A stretch of 47,532 nucleotides of DNA from an uncultured Eubacteriales bacterium. GTDB lineage: Bacteria > Bacillota > Clostridia > Oscillospirales > Acutalibacteraceae. The stretch covers positions 1 to 47,532 of the forward strand of contig ONAS01000038.1 of assembly GCA_900315815.1 (NCBI GenBank), read 5' to 3'. A program made the position numbers and the translations under genes. How positions within the stretch are numbered: position 1 is the first letter of the stretch; each line of letters begins with the position of its first letter. Shown here piece after piece: positions 25,465 to 33,652 of this stretch. Under the pieces are notes generated by a model. That model did not search any database, was not told where the DNA came from, and saw nothing but the letters and a program-made list of their open reading frames with translations.

Positions 25465-26832
25465 TTATCGTTTGTCCATCGGGGTATATTCCGTTTCCGT
25501 ACAGACGCTCATATACGCCGGACGGATGATCTTTTTGACGTTCAGCAGCTCCTCGATACGGTGCGCGCTCCAGCCGGAGATCCTCGCCACGGCAAAGATC
25601 GGGGTATACAGCTCCTTGGGCAGACCGAGCATATTATACACAAAGCCCGAGTAAAAGTCGACGTTGGCGGATACGCCCTTGTAGATCTTGCGGTGCTTGG
25701 CGATGACCTCGGGCGCCAGACGCTCGATGCGCGCGTACAGCCCGTATTCCTTCTGTCTGCCCTTTTCCACCGCCAGCTCCTCGACAAAGCCCTTGAACGC
25801 TCGCGCTCTGGGATCGGAGATCGAATAGACCGCGTGGCCGATACCGTAGATCAGACCGCTCTTGTCATAGGCGTCCCTGTTGACGATCCGCTCCAGATAA
25901 GCGGCGATCTCCTCGTCGTCCTTCCAGTCCTTGACGTTCTTTTTGATCTCCTTCATCATCCCCATGACGCGCAGGTTCGCGCCGCCGTGCTTGGGACCCT
26001 TCAGCGAACACAGCGCCGCCGCGATCGCGGAATAGGTATCGGTGCCCGACGAGGTGACGACACAGGTGGTGAAGGTGGAGTTATTGCCGCCGCCGTGCTC
26101 GGCGTGGAGGATCAGCGAGAGGTCAAGCACCTTTGCCTCCAGCGGTGTGAATCTGCAGTCGGAGCGCAGGGTCCTCAGCAGGATCTCCGCGGTCGGCTCG
26201 GACGGATGCGGGTTATGGATGATCAGGCTCTCGCCCTTGGTGTAGTGGTTGTACGCCTCATACGAGTAGACCGCAAGCAGCGGGAACAGGGAGATCAGCT
26301 TGAGACACTGGCGCAGGACGTTGTCGACAGACAGGTTCATGACGTCGTGGTCATACGACGCGAGCGTCAGCACCGCCTTGGCGAGCGAGTTCATCAGATC
26401 CTTGCCCGGCGCCTTGAGGATAACGTCGCGGACAAAGTGCTTGGGCAGTACGCGTGAATCGGACAGCAGCTTCATGAAATCGGACAGCTCTTCCGCTGTC
26501 GGGAGCTTGCCGAACAGCAGCAGATAGGTGATCTCCTCAAAGCCGTAGCGGTCGTCCGCGATACAGCCGCGGATGATATCCTCGACGTTGATGCCGCGGT
26601 AAAACAGCTTGCCGTCGGTCGGCACAGCCTTGCCGTCCACTATCTTGTTCTGGCGGATCTCACTGATGTCGGTCAGACCGGTCAGTACGCCCTTTCCGTT
26701 CAGGTCGCGCAGACCGATATTGACGTTGTGCTGCTGATACAGCGCCTTATCGATATCACCGTTGTCCGCGCACCGCTGTGCGAGCGCCTGAATCCTTTTA
26801 TCGCTTGTGCTTAACTGTGCCGTAAGAATCAC
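25465..26832 (-). CDS. gltA: Citrate synthase
   Basis: 455 aa. Catalytic residues are in place: His in LILHAEHGGG, His in GPKHGGANLRVM, and Asp in NVDFYSGFVYNML. The N-terminal LRDLNGKGVLTGLTDIS is typical of the Firmicute form. It condenses oxaloacetate with acetyl-CoA in the cytoplasm. The start is uncertain: the GTG at 26832 touches the ribosome site (AAAGGAAGTG), and no ATG or TTG lies close by. A strong promoter at 26887-26915 gives a leader of about 50 nt. It has its own terminator, so it is monocistronic. Confidence 0.95.
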   Translation of the reverse strand: MILTAQLSTSDKRIQALAQRCADNGDIDKALYQQHNVNIGLRDLNGKGVLTGLTDISEIRQNKIVDGKAVPTDGKLFYRGINVEDIIRGCIADDRYGFEEITYLLLFGKLPTAEELSDFMKLLSDSRVLPKHFVRDVILKAPGKDLMNSLAKAVLTLASYDHDVMNLSVDNVLRQCLKLISLFPLLAVYSYEAYNHYTKGESLIIHNPHPSEPTAEILLRTLRSDCRFTPLEAKVLDLSLILHAEHGGGNNSTFTTCVVTSSGTDTYSAIAAALCSLKGPKHGGANLRVMGMMKEIKKNVKDWKDDEEIAAYLERIVNRDAYDKSGLIYGIGHAVYSISDPRARAFKGFVEELAVEKGRQKEYGLYARIERLAPEVIAKHRKIYKGVSANVDFYSGFVYNMLGLPKELYTPIFAVARISGWSAHRIEELLNVKKIIRPAYMSVCTETEYTPMDKR

Positions 26833-26886
26833 TTCCTTTATGAGTAAAAGAGATTTTGCCGACAGGCAATCGTGGTTTGAAGTATT

Positions 26887-26915
26887 ATTATACCGTATTT
26901 TTATGCATTAGTCAA
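26887..26915 (-). promoter_or_regulatory. Sigma-A promoter of citrate synthase gene
   Basis: On the minus strand, -35 TTGACT (26910-26915), a 17-bp spacer and a perfect -10 TATAAT (26887-26892), about 55 bp before the GTG start. Confidence 0.88.
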
Positions 26916-26929
26916 ATAGCAATTTGTCG

Positions 26930-26970
26930 GACACGCAGACCGGCAGGATTTTCCGGATACGCAGACCGGC
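26930..26970. repeat. Direct repeat upstream of the citrate synthase promoter
   Basis: ACGCAGACCGGC occurs at 26933-26944 and 26959-26970, 26 bp apart, with similar flanks (GGAYACGCAGACCGGC). It begins 15 bp upstream of the gltA -35 box in the gap shared with the divergent VTC gene. Two binding sites for one regulator are possible; no known box was recognised. Confidence 0.5.
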
Positions 26971-27052
26971 GGCAAAAGCGGTTGCGGCGGCTCTCGCTTG
27001 CGTTTTCACACAACGTTCCGAGTCCGTTCATAATTTGTTCATAAATTCAACA

Positions 27053-27080
27053 TTTTCACCACACACAGCTCCCGTATACT
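27053..27080 (+). promoter_or_regulatory. Possible promoter of the VTC gene
   Basis: -10 TATACT (27075-27080) with a weak -35 TTTTCA (27053-27058) 16 bp upstream, about 48 bp before the start at 27128. Confidence 0.4.
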
Positions 27081-27127
27081 GTAACCATCGAAGGAAAACA
27101 CGAGAGATCGCGAAAGGAGAGCGGCAC

Positions 27128-27862
27128 ATGGCTTTCACATACATTTTCAAAAGGATCGAGAAAAAATACATGCTCACACAGGAGCAGTACGATTATATCA
27201 TCGAGCGGATCACCCCGCATATGCACCCCGACCGCTTCGGCGAGACGGTCATCCGCAACATCTACTTTGACAACACCGACGACGAGCTGATCGAGACCTC
27301 GCTGACCAAGCCAGTCTACAAGGAAAAGCTCAGGCTCCGCTCCTACGGCATCCCGAAGGCGGACAGCACCGTTTTCTTTGAGATCAAGAAAAAGTATCAG
27401 GGCGTCGTTTACAAGCGCAGGATCGCGATGACCCGCGACGAGGCGTACCGCTACATCGAATCCGGCGAGCTGCCCGAGAATCTGGTCGGCAACATCCCGG
27501 TGGAGATCGACTACATGATCCGCCGCTACAGCCTGTTCCCGAAGGCGTTCATCAGCTACAAGAGATTGGCGCTGGTCGGCGACAACGACCCCGAGCTGAG
27601 AATCACCTTTGACAGCGAGATCACCTCCCGCTACAACGACGTCCGGCTGGAGAGCGACGCTCCCGGCGAACAGCTCCTACCCGCGCATACCCACCTGATG
27701 GAGATCAAGATCCCCGGCGCGATGCCGCTGTGGCTGGCGCATGTGCTTTCCGAAAAGAACATCTATCCGCAGAGCTTCTCCAAATTCGGCACCGCTCACA
27801 TCCGCAGAAAACAACAGTTCCTCTTCAATCAGAAGCGCTACAAAATGGCGTCGGGCTTCTGA
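27128..27862 (+). CDS. VTC-domain protein (polyphosphate polymerase-like)
   Basis: 244 aa. Opens with FKRIEKKYMLTQEQYDYI, then RNIYFDNTDDELIE, KEKLRLRSYG, FFEIKKKYQGVVYKRR and a C-terminal HLMEIKIPGAMPLWL. These are the basic and acidic tunnel motifs of VTC domains (ERKY, FDT, KLR, EIK and KRR types), which in yeast Vtc4 polymerise phosphate from ATP. No transmembrane segment. ATG 27128 follows GAAAGGAGAG by 6 nt; the frame extends upstream without a ribosome site. It is followed by a candidate small gene and DUF4956. Whether this protein makes polyphosphate is not shown by sequence alone. Confidence 0.9.
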   Translation: MAFTYIFKRIEKKYMLTQEQYDYIIERITPHMHPDRFGETVIRNIYFDNTDDELIETSLTKPVYKEKLRLRSYGIPKADSTVFFEIKKKYQGVVYKRRIAMTRDEAYRYIESGELPENLVGNIPVEIDYMIRRYSLFPKAFISYKRLALVGDNDPELRITFDSEITSRYNDVRLESDAPGEQLLPAHTHLMEIKIPGAMPLWLAHVLSEKNIYPQSFSKFGTAHIRRKQQFLFNQKRYKMASGF

Positions 27863-27876
27863 AGGGGGAGCGGCAG

Positions 27877-27969
27877 ATGCCGCGTAAAGCATCATATCAC
27901 CGGCTATATGAATTACCGGTTACTGAAATAAGCAATCCAAAGAAAATCACAGGAGGACGAACATCATGA
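27877..27969 (+). CDS. Candidate 30-aa protein between VTC and DUF4956
   Basis: ATG at 27877 has GGGGGAG 6 nt upstream. The 30-codon frame begins MPRKASYHRLYELP and ends with TGA overlapping the DUF4956 ATG by 4 nt (ATGA). The peptide is basic, has no membrane segment and contains a Tyr-rich start. It could be a real small protein, a translational-coupling leader, or chance. Spacing, ribosome site and overlap favour translation. I do not recognise it. Confidence 0.5.
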   Translation: MPRKASYHRLYELPVTEISNPKKITGGRTS

Positions 27970-28631
27970 CATTTGAAAGCATCATCACCTCGGGCGAAAG
28001 CCTTACCTTAGCCAACGGAGCCCTGATCACGGGCGTCGCGCTCGCGCTGGGCGTCATCTCCGCCCTTGTATATATGTTCAAGAGCTACTGCTCCAAAAAC
28101 TTCGCGGTCACCCTCGCGCTGCTGCCGCCGATCGTCGCCATGCTGATCATCATGGTCAACGGCAACCTCGGCACCGGTATCGCCGTCGTCGGCGTCTTCT
28201 CGCTGGTACGCTTCCGCTCCCAGCCCGGCAACAGCCGTGAGATACTCGCGATCATGCTCTCGATGGCGATCGGTCTCGCCTGCGGCACAGGCTATGTCAC
28301 CTTTGCGGCATTCGGCGCGGCTGTGGTATGCGTCGTATGGCTGATCCTCTTCTCCACCCCGTTCGGCAGCACCACCAAGAAAGAGCTGAAGATCGATATC
28401 CCCGAGAACCTCGACTATGACGGTCTGTTCGACGATATCTTCTCCGAATACACCACCCGTCAGGAGCTCGTCGCCGTCAAGACCGTTCAGATGGGCAGCA
28501 TCTATGAGCTGCGCTATCAGGTCACCTTCAAGCGCGGCAAAAACGAAAAGGATTTCCTGGACGCGCTGAGAGCGCGCAACGGCAACCTGCCCCTGCAGGT
28601 CGGCAGAGTCAGCACCGTCACCGAGCTGTAA
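27966..28631 (+). CDS. DUF4956 membrane protein
   Basis: 221 aa. Four hydrophobic segments cover residues 18-140 (ALITGVALALGVISALVYMF, VTLALLPPIVAMLIIMV, AIMLSMAIGLACG, AAVVCVVWLILF) with the family phrase GVFSLVRFRSQPGNSREI. A soluble C-terminal domain follows (ELRYQVTFKRGKNEKDF). Function is unknown; the family is repeatedly found beside VTC-domain and CotH genes, as here. Ribosome site GGAGG is 9 nt before the ATG. Confidence 0.92.
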   Translation: MTFESIITSGESLTLANGALITGVALALGVISALVYMFKSYCSKNFAVTLALLPPIVAMLIIMVNGNLGTGIAVVGVFSLVRFRSQPGNSREILAIMLSMAIGLACGTGYVTFAAFGAAVVCVVWLILFSTPFGSTTKKELKIDIPENLDYDGLFDDIFSEYTTRQELVAVKTVQMGSIYELRYQVTFKRGKNEKDFLDALRARNGNLPLQVGRVSTVTEL

Positions 28632-28674
28632 GCATCCCAACACACGATAGCTTCTTCATTTTAATACTCCTTGT

Positions 28675-28712
28675 AAAAGACCGCACATGAACTGATCCAT
28701 GTGCGGTCTTTT
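28675..28712. terminator. Bidirectional terminator between DUF4956 and CotH genes
   Basis: AAAAGACCGCACATG (28675-28689) and CATGTGCGGTCTTTT (28698-28712) form a perfect 15-bp stem with loop AACTGATC. A-run and T-run on both sides serve the two convergent genes. Confidence 0.92.
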
Positions 28713-28728
28713 CTGTATCCGTATCCTG

Positions 28729-30228
28729 TTATTTTCTCCACAGCTGCTCCCCGACAGGGTCGGACACTTCCATATCCGCCAGCCTGCGCTGGATCAGCGA
28801 TACGTCAAAAACGGTGACTGTGCCGTCGCCGTCGGTATCCGCGGCAATGCTGTCAAAGCCGTCCGTCATGAACGACGCGAGCATCCGCTGGATCGCGGTG
28901 GCGTCGAGGATCGACACCAGTCCGTCGCCGTCGGCGTCGCCCAGCAGATAGGCGGTGACGTCCTCGTCAAAATAGCCGCCGAGCCATGACGCGCGTTCTG
29001 ACGTCCAATTCTTGAAATACGCGAGGTTCTCCGCGTAGGTCGCGTCGGGCGCACGGTTGTAGTTGAAATAATGCTTGAACGGCCATCGGGCAGCGCTGAA
29101 ATTGCGGTCGATCGCGCCGGAATAGCTCTCGTACAGCGAATCGATCATGCCTCCGTCTGCGCCGATGCTCTCAAAGTACGCGCGGTGCGCCTCCCATTCG
29201 CGCCGTACAGCGTCGAAAAACCACACGCGCTTGCACAGCCATCTGTACAGCTGCTTTGTGTCGCAGTGCAGACCGTCCGTCTTATTGGATGCGGCGTAAT
29301 TCGCGGAGATCACCGCGTTTTCGTTGCCCATCGAAAGGTCATAGTCCCACGCGGGGCCCGCATACATTTTACCGTCCTTGTAATAGAAGAACACGGAGCT
29401 GTAATCGAAATCGACGGTCTTGACGAACTCGTTGAGCAGGTAATACCGCGCGAATGACGTCAGGTCGATCTTCTCCTCGACCTGCTTGCGGGTGCCGCTC
29501 CTGAGGACCTGAAACGCACTGTCGACGACGTCTTTGATATAGGCGAGCTGCTCCGTGTTCGGGGACTCCGGCTCGTCACAGACAAAGCGGATCCCGTTGG
29601 ACGTGAAATACACAGCGCCCTCGTCGATGTGGTTCAGCTCACGCTCGATCAGGAAATCCTTCATGCCGCCGTTCGACTCGATGTCGATATCGACGCGGGA
29701 GGATCCCTCCTGCACCGGCTCGATCAGGTTATAGCAGCCCCTGAAGGAGCCGTCCATCCACACCTCGACCACGCGCTGCTCGGAGGTGTACGCCATCCCC
29801 AGCTCACGGGCGATCTCGATGCCGACATAGTTGCGCAGCAGAGTGGGATCGAACATGTTGGCAAGCAGCGCCCATTTTTTTGCCTTGCCCATCCCGAGGA
29901 CATTCGTTTTCTTGGAGAATTTGAAGGTGTAGGGCTTTTTGTTCAGACCGGAGGTGCTGTTGCCGCGCACCTTGACCTGTGCTTCTCCTTTGATCTCTGT
30001 GCCGTCGGTATCGGTGATCGTCACGGTCGCGTCCACATAGCCGATCGCCTTCGTCAGGTTCAGCCCCTCGCCGGACGCGGTCTCGATCCGCACCTGCGGG
30101 ACCTCGGGCAGGGCGTCCGTTTCAGCGGCCGCCGCGATCTCTTCCGCATCCGCGGCAAAGGCGGTCAGCCCGCCGAACGCGGAGATCAGTATCATCAGGC
30201 TGAGTAACATGCACAATGCTTTTTTCAA
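28729..30228 (-). CDS. Secreted CotH-family protein with C-terminal dockerin
   Basis: 499 aa. Start is a TTG at 30228 with GGAG 8 nt upstream. Residues 1-26 form a signal peptide ending TAFAADA. The CotH domain (about 40-400) has VRGNSTSGLNKKPYTFKF, KWALLANMFDPTLLRN, and the late motif AGPAWDYDLSMGNEN. CotH from spore-forming bacteria is an atypical protein kinase that phosphorylates coat proteins. From about 427 a type I dockerin has calcium loops DADGDGLVSILD and DTDGDGTVTVFD. The dockerin predicts docking to a cohesin outside the cell. Convergent with VTC and DUF4956, the usual CotH partners. Confidence 0.93.
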   Translation of the reverse strand: MKKALCMLLSLMILISAFGGLTAFAADAEEIAAAAETDALPEVPQVRIETASGEGLNLTKAIGYVDATVTITDTDGTEIKGEAQVKVRGNSTSGLNKKPYTFKFSKKTNVLGMGKAKKWALLANMFDPTLLRNYVGIEIARELGMAYTSEQRVVEVWMDGSFRGCYNLIEPVQEGSSRVDIDIESNGGMKDFLIERELNHIDEGAVYFTSNGIRFVCDEPESPNTEQLAYIKDVVDSAFQVLRSGTRKQVEEKIDLTSFARYYLLNEFVKTVDFDYSSVFFYYKDGKMYAGPAWDYDLSMGNENAVISANYAASNKTDGLHCDTKQLYRWLCKRVWFFDAVRREWEAHRAYFESIGADGGMIDSLYESYSGAIDRNFSAARWPFKHYFNYNRAPDATYAENLAYFKNWTSERASWLGGYFDEDVTAYLLGDADGDGLVSILDATAIQRMLASFMTDGFDSIAADTDGDGTVTVFDVSLIQRRLADMEVSDPVGEQLWRK

Positions 30229-30263
30229 ATCATCATCTCCTGCTGCAATATCGTATTATCTGT

Positions 30264-30292
30264 ATAGTAACCTGTTTCGGGGAAAAAGTAAA
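30264..30292 (-). promoter_or_regulatory. Promoter of the CotH-dockerin gene
   Basis: On the minus strand, -35 TTTACT (30287-30292), a 17-bp spacer and -10 TACTAT (30264-30269), about 36 bp before the TTG start. Bases 30293-30429 hold nothing I can name. Confidence 0.6.
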
Positions 30293-30429
30293 CAATTAAG
30301 ACAACATCGTAACCATCCCGACAAAAAGCGCGTCCGCTTTCGTATACTCATCGCCCGTGCGCGGCGTGCAGCTGAGCGGGGACTGTCAGTCATTTTGCCC
30401 GATCACAAGCGAGCGATTTCCGATAGAAT

Positions 30430-30459
30430 AAAAAAGCGACCCGCCCAAACGGACGGGTC
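30430..30459 (-). terminator. Terminator of fba
   Basis: On the minus strand GACCCG pairs with CGGGTC (ends at 30459 and 30438), extended inward by the GC-rich loop, then GCTTTTTT. It lies 17 nt past the fba stop. Confidence 0.88.
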
Positions 30460-30475
30460 ACGGTCGTGTTGATGC

Positions 30476-31342
30476 TTAAGCCTTGCCGACAGAACCGAAG
30501 ATCTCCATCTTCTCTTTTACCTTGGCCTTGATCGCCTCGGTACCGGGAGCGAGGAGCTTTCTGGGATCGAAGCCCTTGCCCTGCTTGTCCTTGCCTGCCT
30601 CGATGTAAGCGCGGGTAGCCTCGGCAAATACCAGCTGGCACTCGGTGTTGACGTTGATCTTGGAAACGCCCAGAGAGATCGCCTTCCGAATCATGTCGTC
30701 CGGGATGCCGGTGCCGCCGTGGAGTACGAGAGGCATAGAGCCGGTCTTAGCCTGGATCGCGTCGAGGGTCTCGAAGGACAGACCCGGCCAGTTTGCGGGA
30801 TAAACGCCGTGGATGTTGCCGATGCCTGCCGCCAGCATGGTGACGCCCAGATCGGCGATCATCTTGCACTCATCGGGATCGGCGCATTCGCCCATACCGA
30901 CAACGCCGTCTTCCTCGCCGCCGATGGAACCGACCTCTGCCTCGATGGACAGACCCAGCTCTTCACAGATGCCGACCAGTTCCTTGGTCTTTTCAAAGTT
31001 CTCTTCGATCGGATAGTGGGAGCCGTCGAACATGATGGACGAGAAGCCCGCCTCGATGCACTTCTTTGCGCCTTCATAGGAGCCGTGGTCAAGATGGAGA
31101 GCGACCGGAACGGTGATGTTCAGCTCTTCCAGCATGCCGTTGACCATGCCGACGATGGTCTTGTAGCCGCACATATACTTGCCGGCGCCCTCGGATACGC
31201 CGAGGATAACGGGGGACTTGAGCTCCTCCGCGGTCAGCAGAATCGCCTTTGTCCACTCAAGGTTGTTGATGTTGAACTGACCGACAGCATAATGGCCGGC
31301 CTTCGCCTTGGTAAGCATTTCTTTCGCGTTAACTAATGGCAT
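30476..31342 (-). CDS. fba: Class II fructose-1,6-bisphosphate aldolase
   Basis: 288 aa. Zinc and active-site motifs: VALHLDHGSYEG (near 78-90), SIEAEVGSIGGEEDG, VLHGGTGIPDDMIRKA, and GVSKINVNTE. It cleaves fructose-1,6-bisphosphate to DHAP and glyceraldehyde-3-phosphate. Ribosome site AGGAGG precedes MPLVNAKEM. Its own promoter (31395-31423) and terminator make it monocistronic. Confidence 0.96.
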   Translation of the reverse strand: MPLVNAKEMLTKAKAGHYAVGQFNINNLEWTKAILLTAEELKSPVILGVSEGAGKYMCGYKTIVGMVNGMLEELNITVPVALHLDHGSYEGAKKCIEAGFSSIMFDGSHYPIEENFEKTKELVGICEELGLSIEAEVGSIGGEEDGVVGMGECADPDECKMIADLGVTMLAAGIGNIHGVYPANWPGLSFETLDAIQAKTGSMPLVLHGGTGIPDDMIRKAISLGVSKINVNTECQLVFAEATRAYIEAGKDKQGKGFDPRKLLAPGTEAIKAKVKEKMEIFGSVGKA

Positions 31343-31394
31343 AATAATTCCTCCTGAAACAGTATTTCAAATGAAAATACATTCATCCGTATAT

Positions 31395-31423
31395 ATTATA
31401 CCATCTGCGCCCAACGGACGCAA
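31395..31423 (-). promoter_or_regulatory. Promoter of fba
   Basis: On the minus strand, -35 TTGCGT (31418-31423), a 17-bp spacer ending TGG, and -10 TATAAT (31395-31400). Confidence 0.85.
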
Positions 31424-31467
31424 TACGCAAAAAGAAAATAAAGTCAAAAATACCGTGTTTATTTGTC

Positions 31468-31496
31468 TTGCGTTACAGCGCCGTTCGTATTATAAT
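31468..31496 (+). promoter_or_regulatory. Promoter of the MIF-like gene
   Basis: -35 TTGCGT (31468-31473), a 17-bp spacer and -10 TATAAT (31491-31496). It has the same hexamers and spacing as the divergent fba promoter about 45 bp away. Confidence 0.85.
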
Positions 31497-31547
31497 GAAT
31501 GTGTATGGGCTTATGCCCGATCACTTACCGACAAAGGAGTAATGACA

Positions 31548-31889
31548 ATGCCGTTCATCAACGCTAAATTTTCCGATACCGTCACCCCCGAAAAAGAGTA
31601 TGAGCTGAAAGCCGCTCTGGGCGAGGCGATCACCCTGCTGGGCAAAACCGAGCAGTATCTTATGGTCGAGATCGAGGACAACCGCCGTCTGTATTTCGGC
31701 GGCAACAACGACAAGCCGATCGCGTTCTTTGACGTCGCGCTGCTGCATTCCGCGCCGCGCGCTTCCTACGAAAAGCTGACCGAGCGCCTGTGCGGGATCG
31801 CCGAGGAATACATGGGCGTCGACGGCGACCGGGTCTATGTCAAGTTCGAGGAGACCGAAAACTGGGGCTACAACTCGTTCATGTTCTGA
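31548..31889 (+). CDS. MIF-like tautomerase-superfamily protein
   Basis: 113 aa, the length of macrophage migration inhibitory factor homologues. It begins MPFINAKFSD, so Pro2 becomes the N-terminal catalytic proline after Met removal. Further family signs are YLMVEIEDNRRLYFGGNN and a C-terminal WGYNSFMF. It should form trimers and catalyse keto-enol tautomerisation of phenylpyruvate-like substrates; the natural substrate is unknown. ATG 31548 was chosen because GGAG is 8 nt upstream; ATG 31542 is only 2 nt from it. YjbQ follows by 31 bp, likely one transcript. Confidence 0.9.
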   Translation: MPFINAKFSDTVTPEKEYELKAALGEAITLLGKTEQYLMVEIEDNRRLYFGGNNDKPIAFFDVALLHSAPRASYEKLTERLCGIAEEYMGVDGDRVYVKFEETENWGYNSFMF

Positions 31890-31920
31890 TACGGACCGGA
31901 CCGACCGCGCGAGGTAAACT

Positions 31921-32337
31921 ATGAAAAGCTATCGCAGAGAGCTGTGGTTCAACGTACCGCAGCGCAGAAAAATCATCAACATCACAAACGAGGTGCAATC
32001 CGCCATCGACGAGAGCGGTATCAAAGAAGGGCTTGTCCTTGTCAACGCGATGAACATCACCGCGTCCGTTTTCATCAACGACGACGAGCCGGGTCTGCAC
32101 CGTGACTATGAGAACTGGCTGGAGAAGCTCGCCCCCGAAAAGCCGTACAGCCAGTACAATCACAACGGCTTTGAGGACAACGCCGACGCGCACCTGAAGC
32201 GTACCGTCATGGGACGCGAGGTCGTGTGCGCGATCACCGACGGCGCGCTGGACTTCGGCACATGGGAGCAGATCTTCTACTATGAGCTGGACGGCAAGCG
32301 CCGCAAGCACGCCCTGATCAAGATCATCGGGGAGTAA
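31921..32337 (+). CDS. YjbQ/UPF0047 family protein
   Basis: 138 aa, usual family length. Conserved parts are [32 protein letters not shown] and [15 protein letters not shown]. The family has been linked to a weak thiamine-phosphate synthase activity and has a conserved metal-binding site; its main role is not established. Cytoplasmic. It follows the MIF-like gene and precedes ddl after a short A/C-rich repeat. Confidence 0.92.
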   Translation: MKSYRRELWFNVPQRRKIINITNEVQSAIDESGIKEGLVLVNAMNITASVFINDDEPGLHRDYENWLEKLAPEKPYSQYNHNGFEDNADAHLKRTVMGREVVCAITDGALDFGTWEQIFYYELDGKRRKHALIKIIGE

Positions 32338-32400
32338 GTCGACAGCTGATAGTTGTCGGTTGTCAGTCAGTATTATGCCTGCGGATCCATCTGAAGCTGC

Positions 32401-32452
32401 CGACCGCCAACCACCAACCACCAACCAACAACCACCAACCAACAACCACCAA
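32401..32452. repeat. ACCA-type simple repeat, G-rich on the minus strand
   Basis: Imperfect repeats of CAACCACCAA and CCAACAA fill about 52 bp just before the ddl ribosome site. The minus strand reads GGTTGGTGGTTG-like runs with many GG pairs, compatible with a two-layer G-quadruplex. On the plus strand it is an unstructured A/C-rich leader for ddl. Confidence 0.8.
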
Positions 32453-32475
32453 CTAAATACGGGAGGTATTTGAAT

Positions 32476-33519
32476 ATGAGAATCGTTGTATTGGCAGGAG
32501 GTATTTCCTCCGAACGCGATGTGTCGATCCTGTCCGGCTCCAAAATAGCCGCCGCTCTGCGCAGCAAGGGTCATCAGGTGGTCACCATCGATCCCTATAT
32601 GGGCTATGAGCAGCCGCTTGAAAGCATCGACAGCCTGTTTGAAAACAACTATGATTTCACCGATAACGCCGTTATCAAGCGTGAAGCGCCCGACATCGAG
32701 GCAGTCAAAAAGAGCCGCAAAAATCAGTCGAACGTCTACTTCGGCGATCATGTGCTGGATATCTGCCGCGCGGCGGATATCACCTTCCTGGGACTGCACG
32801 GCGGCGAGGGCGAGGACGGCACCGTACAGGCGGTGCTGAAAATGAACGGCATCAAGTACACCGGCTCGGATATGCTGGGCGCGGCGATCGCGATGCACAA
32901 GGGCGTGACCAAGGGGATCTTCATCAACTCCAACGTTCCGACGCCCAACAGCCGGCTGTATAAGCGCGACTTTATGGGCAAGGGCTATCTGGACACATGG
33001 ACGTCCTTCCCCTGCGTCGTCAAGCCGTGTTCGGCGGGCTCGTCCGTCGGCGTTCAGATCGTCGCGACCCGCGAGCAGTTCGTCGCGGCGGTCGGAGGAT
33101 CGTTCCGCTATGACGACGACGTGCTGGTCGAGGAATACATCAAGGGACGCGAGTTCTCCGTCGGTATCTTAGGCGGAAAGGCGCTGCCCGTTATCGAGAT
33201 CATCCCGAAAAAGGGATGGTACGACTATGAGAACAAGTATCAGTCGGGCGCGACCGTCGAGGTCTGTCCCGCAGAGCTCGATCCCGCGATCGCCGAAAAA
33301 ATGCAGCGCGAGGCAGAGCACGCCTTTGAGGTGCTGCGGCTGAAGGTCTACGGCAGAATCGACTTCCTGCTCGACAAGAACAACAACCTTTTCTGTCTTG
33401 AGGCAAACACCCTGCCCGGCATGACGCCGCTCTCTCTGCTCCCGCAGGAAGCCGCGGCGGCGGGGATCGGATACCCCGAGCTGTGCGAGAAGATCATCGA
33501 ATTGTCACTCAGGAAGTGA
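32476..33519 (+). CDS. ddl: D-alanine--D-alanine ligase
   Basis: 347 aa. N-terminal GGISSERDVSILSG, catalytic LHGGEGEDGTVQ, ATP-grasp PCVVKPCSAGSSVGVQI and VEEYIKGREFSVGI, and metal-binding FCLEANTLPGMTPLSLLP are present. It joins two D-Ala for peptidoglycan in the cytoplasm. ATG 32476 is 9 nt after GGGAGG; the TTG at 32470 is less suitable. murF follows and uses the product. Confidence 0.96.
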   Translation: MRIVVLAGGISSERDVSILSGSKIAAALRSKGHQVVTIDPYMGYEQPLESIDSLFENNYDFTDNAVIKREAPDIEAVKKSRKNQSNVYFGDHVLDICRAADITFLGLHGGEGEDGTVQAVLKMNGIKYTGSDMLGAAIAMHKGVTKGIFINSNVPTPNSRLYKRDFMGKGYLDTWTSFPCVVKPCSAGSSVGVQIVATREQFVAAVGGSFRYDDDVLVEEYIKGREFSVGILGGKALPVIEIIPKKGWYDYENKYQSGATVEVCPAELDPAIAEKMQREAEHAFEVLRLKVYGRIDFLLDKNNNLFCLEANTLPGMTPLSLLPQEAAAAGIGYPELCEKIIELSLRK

Positions 33520-33652
33520 TGTGAAACCGGGAATGATGCGTCGAAAACGGACGGCGGATACCCCGCCGCGCCTGACGCGGATCCGATAACGCGGAGGCAT
33601 TTCCCCGATCCCTCATTCCCTTCTTTCATCCCTAATGATCCGGAGGTACCAT

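Noticed and set aside
31879-32898. 339-codon minus-strand open frame across yjbQ and the start of ddl
   Set aside because: It crosses the simple repeat and two well-supported plus-strand genes; the peptide includes repeat-derived Trp/Val/Gly runs.
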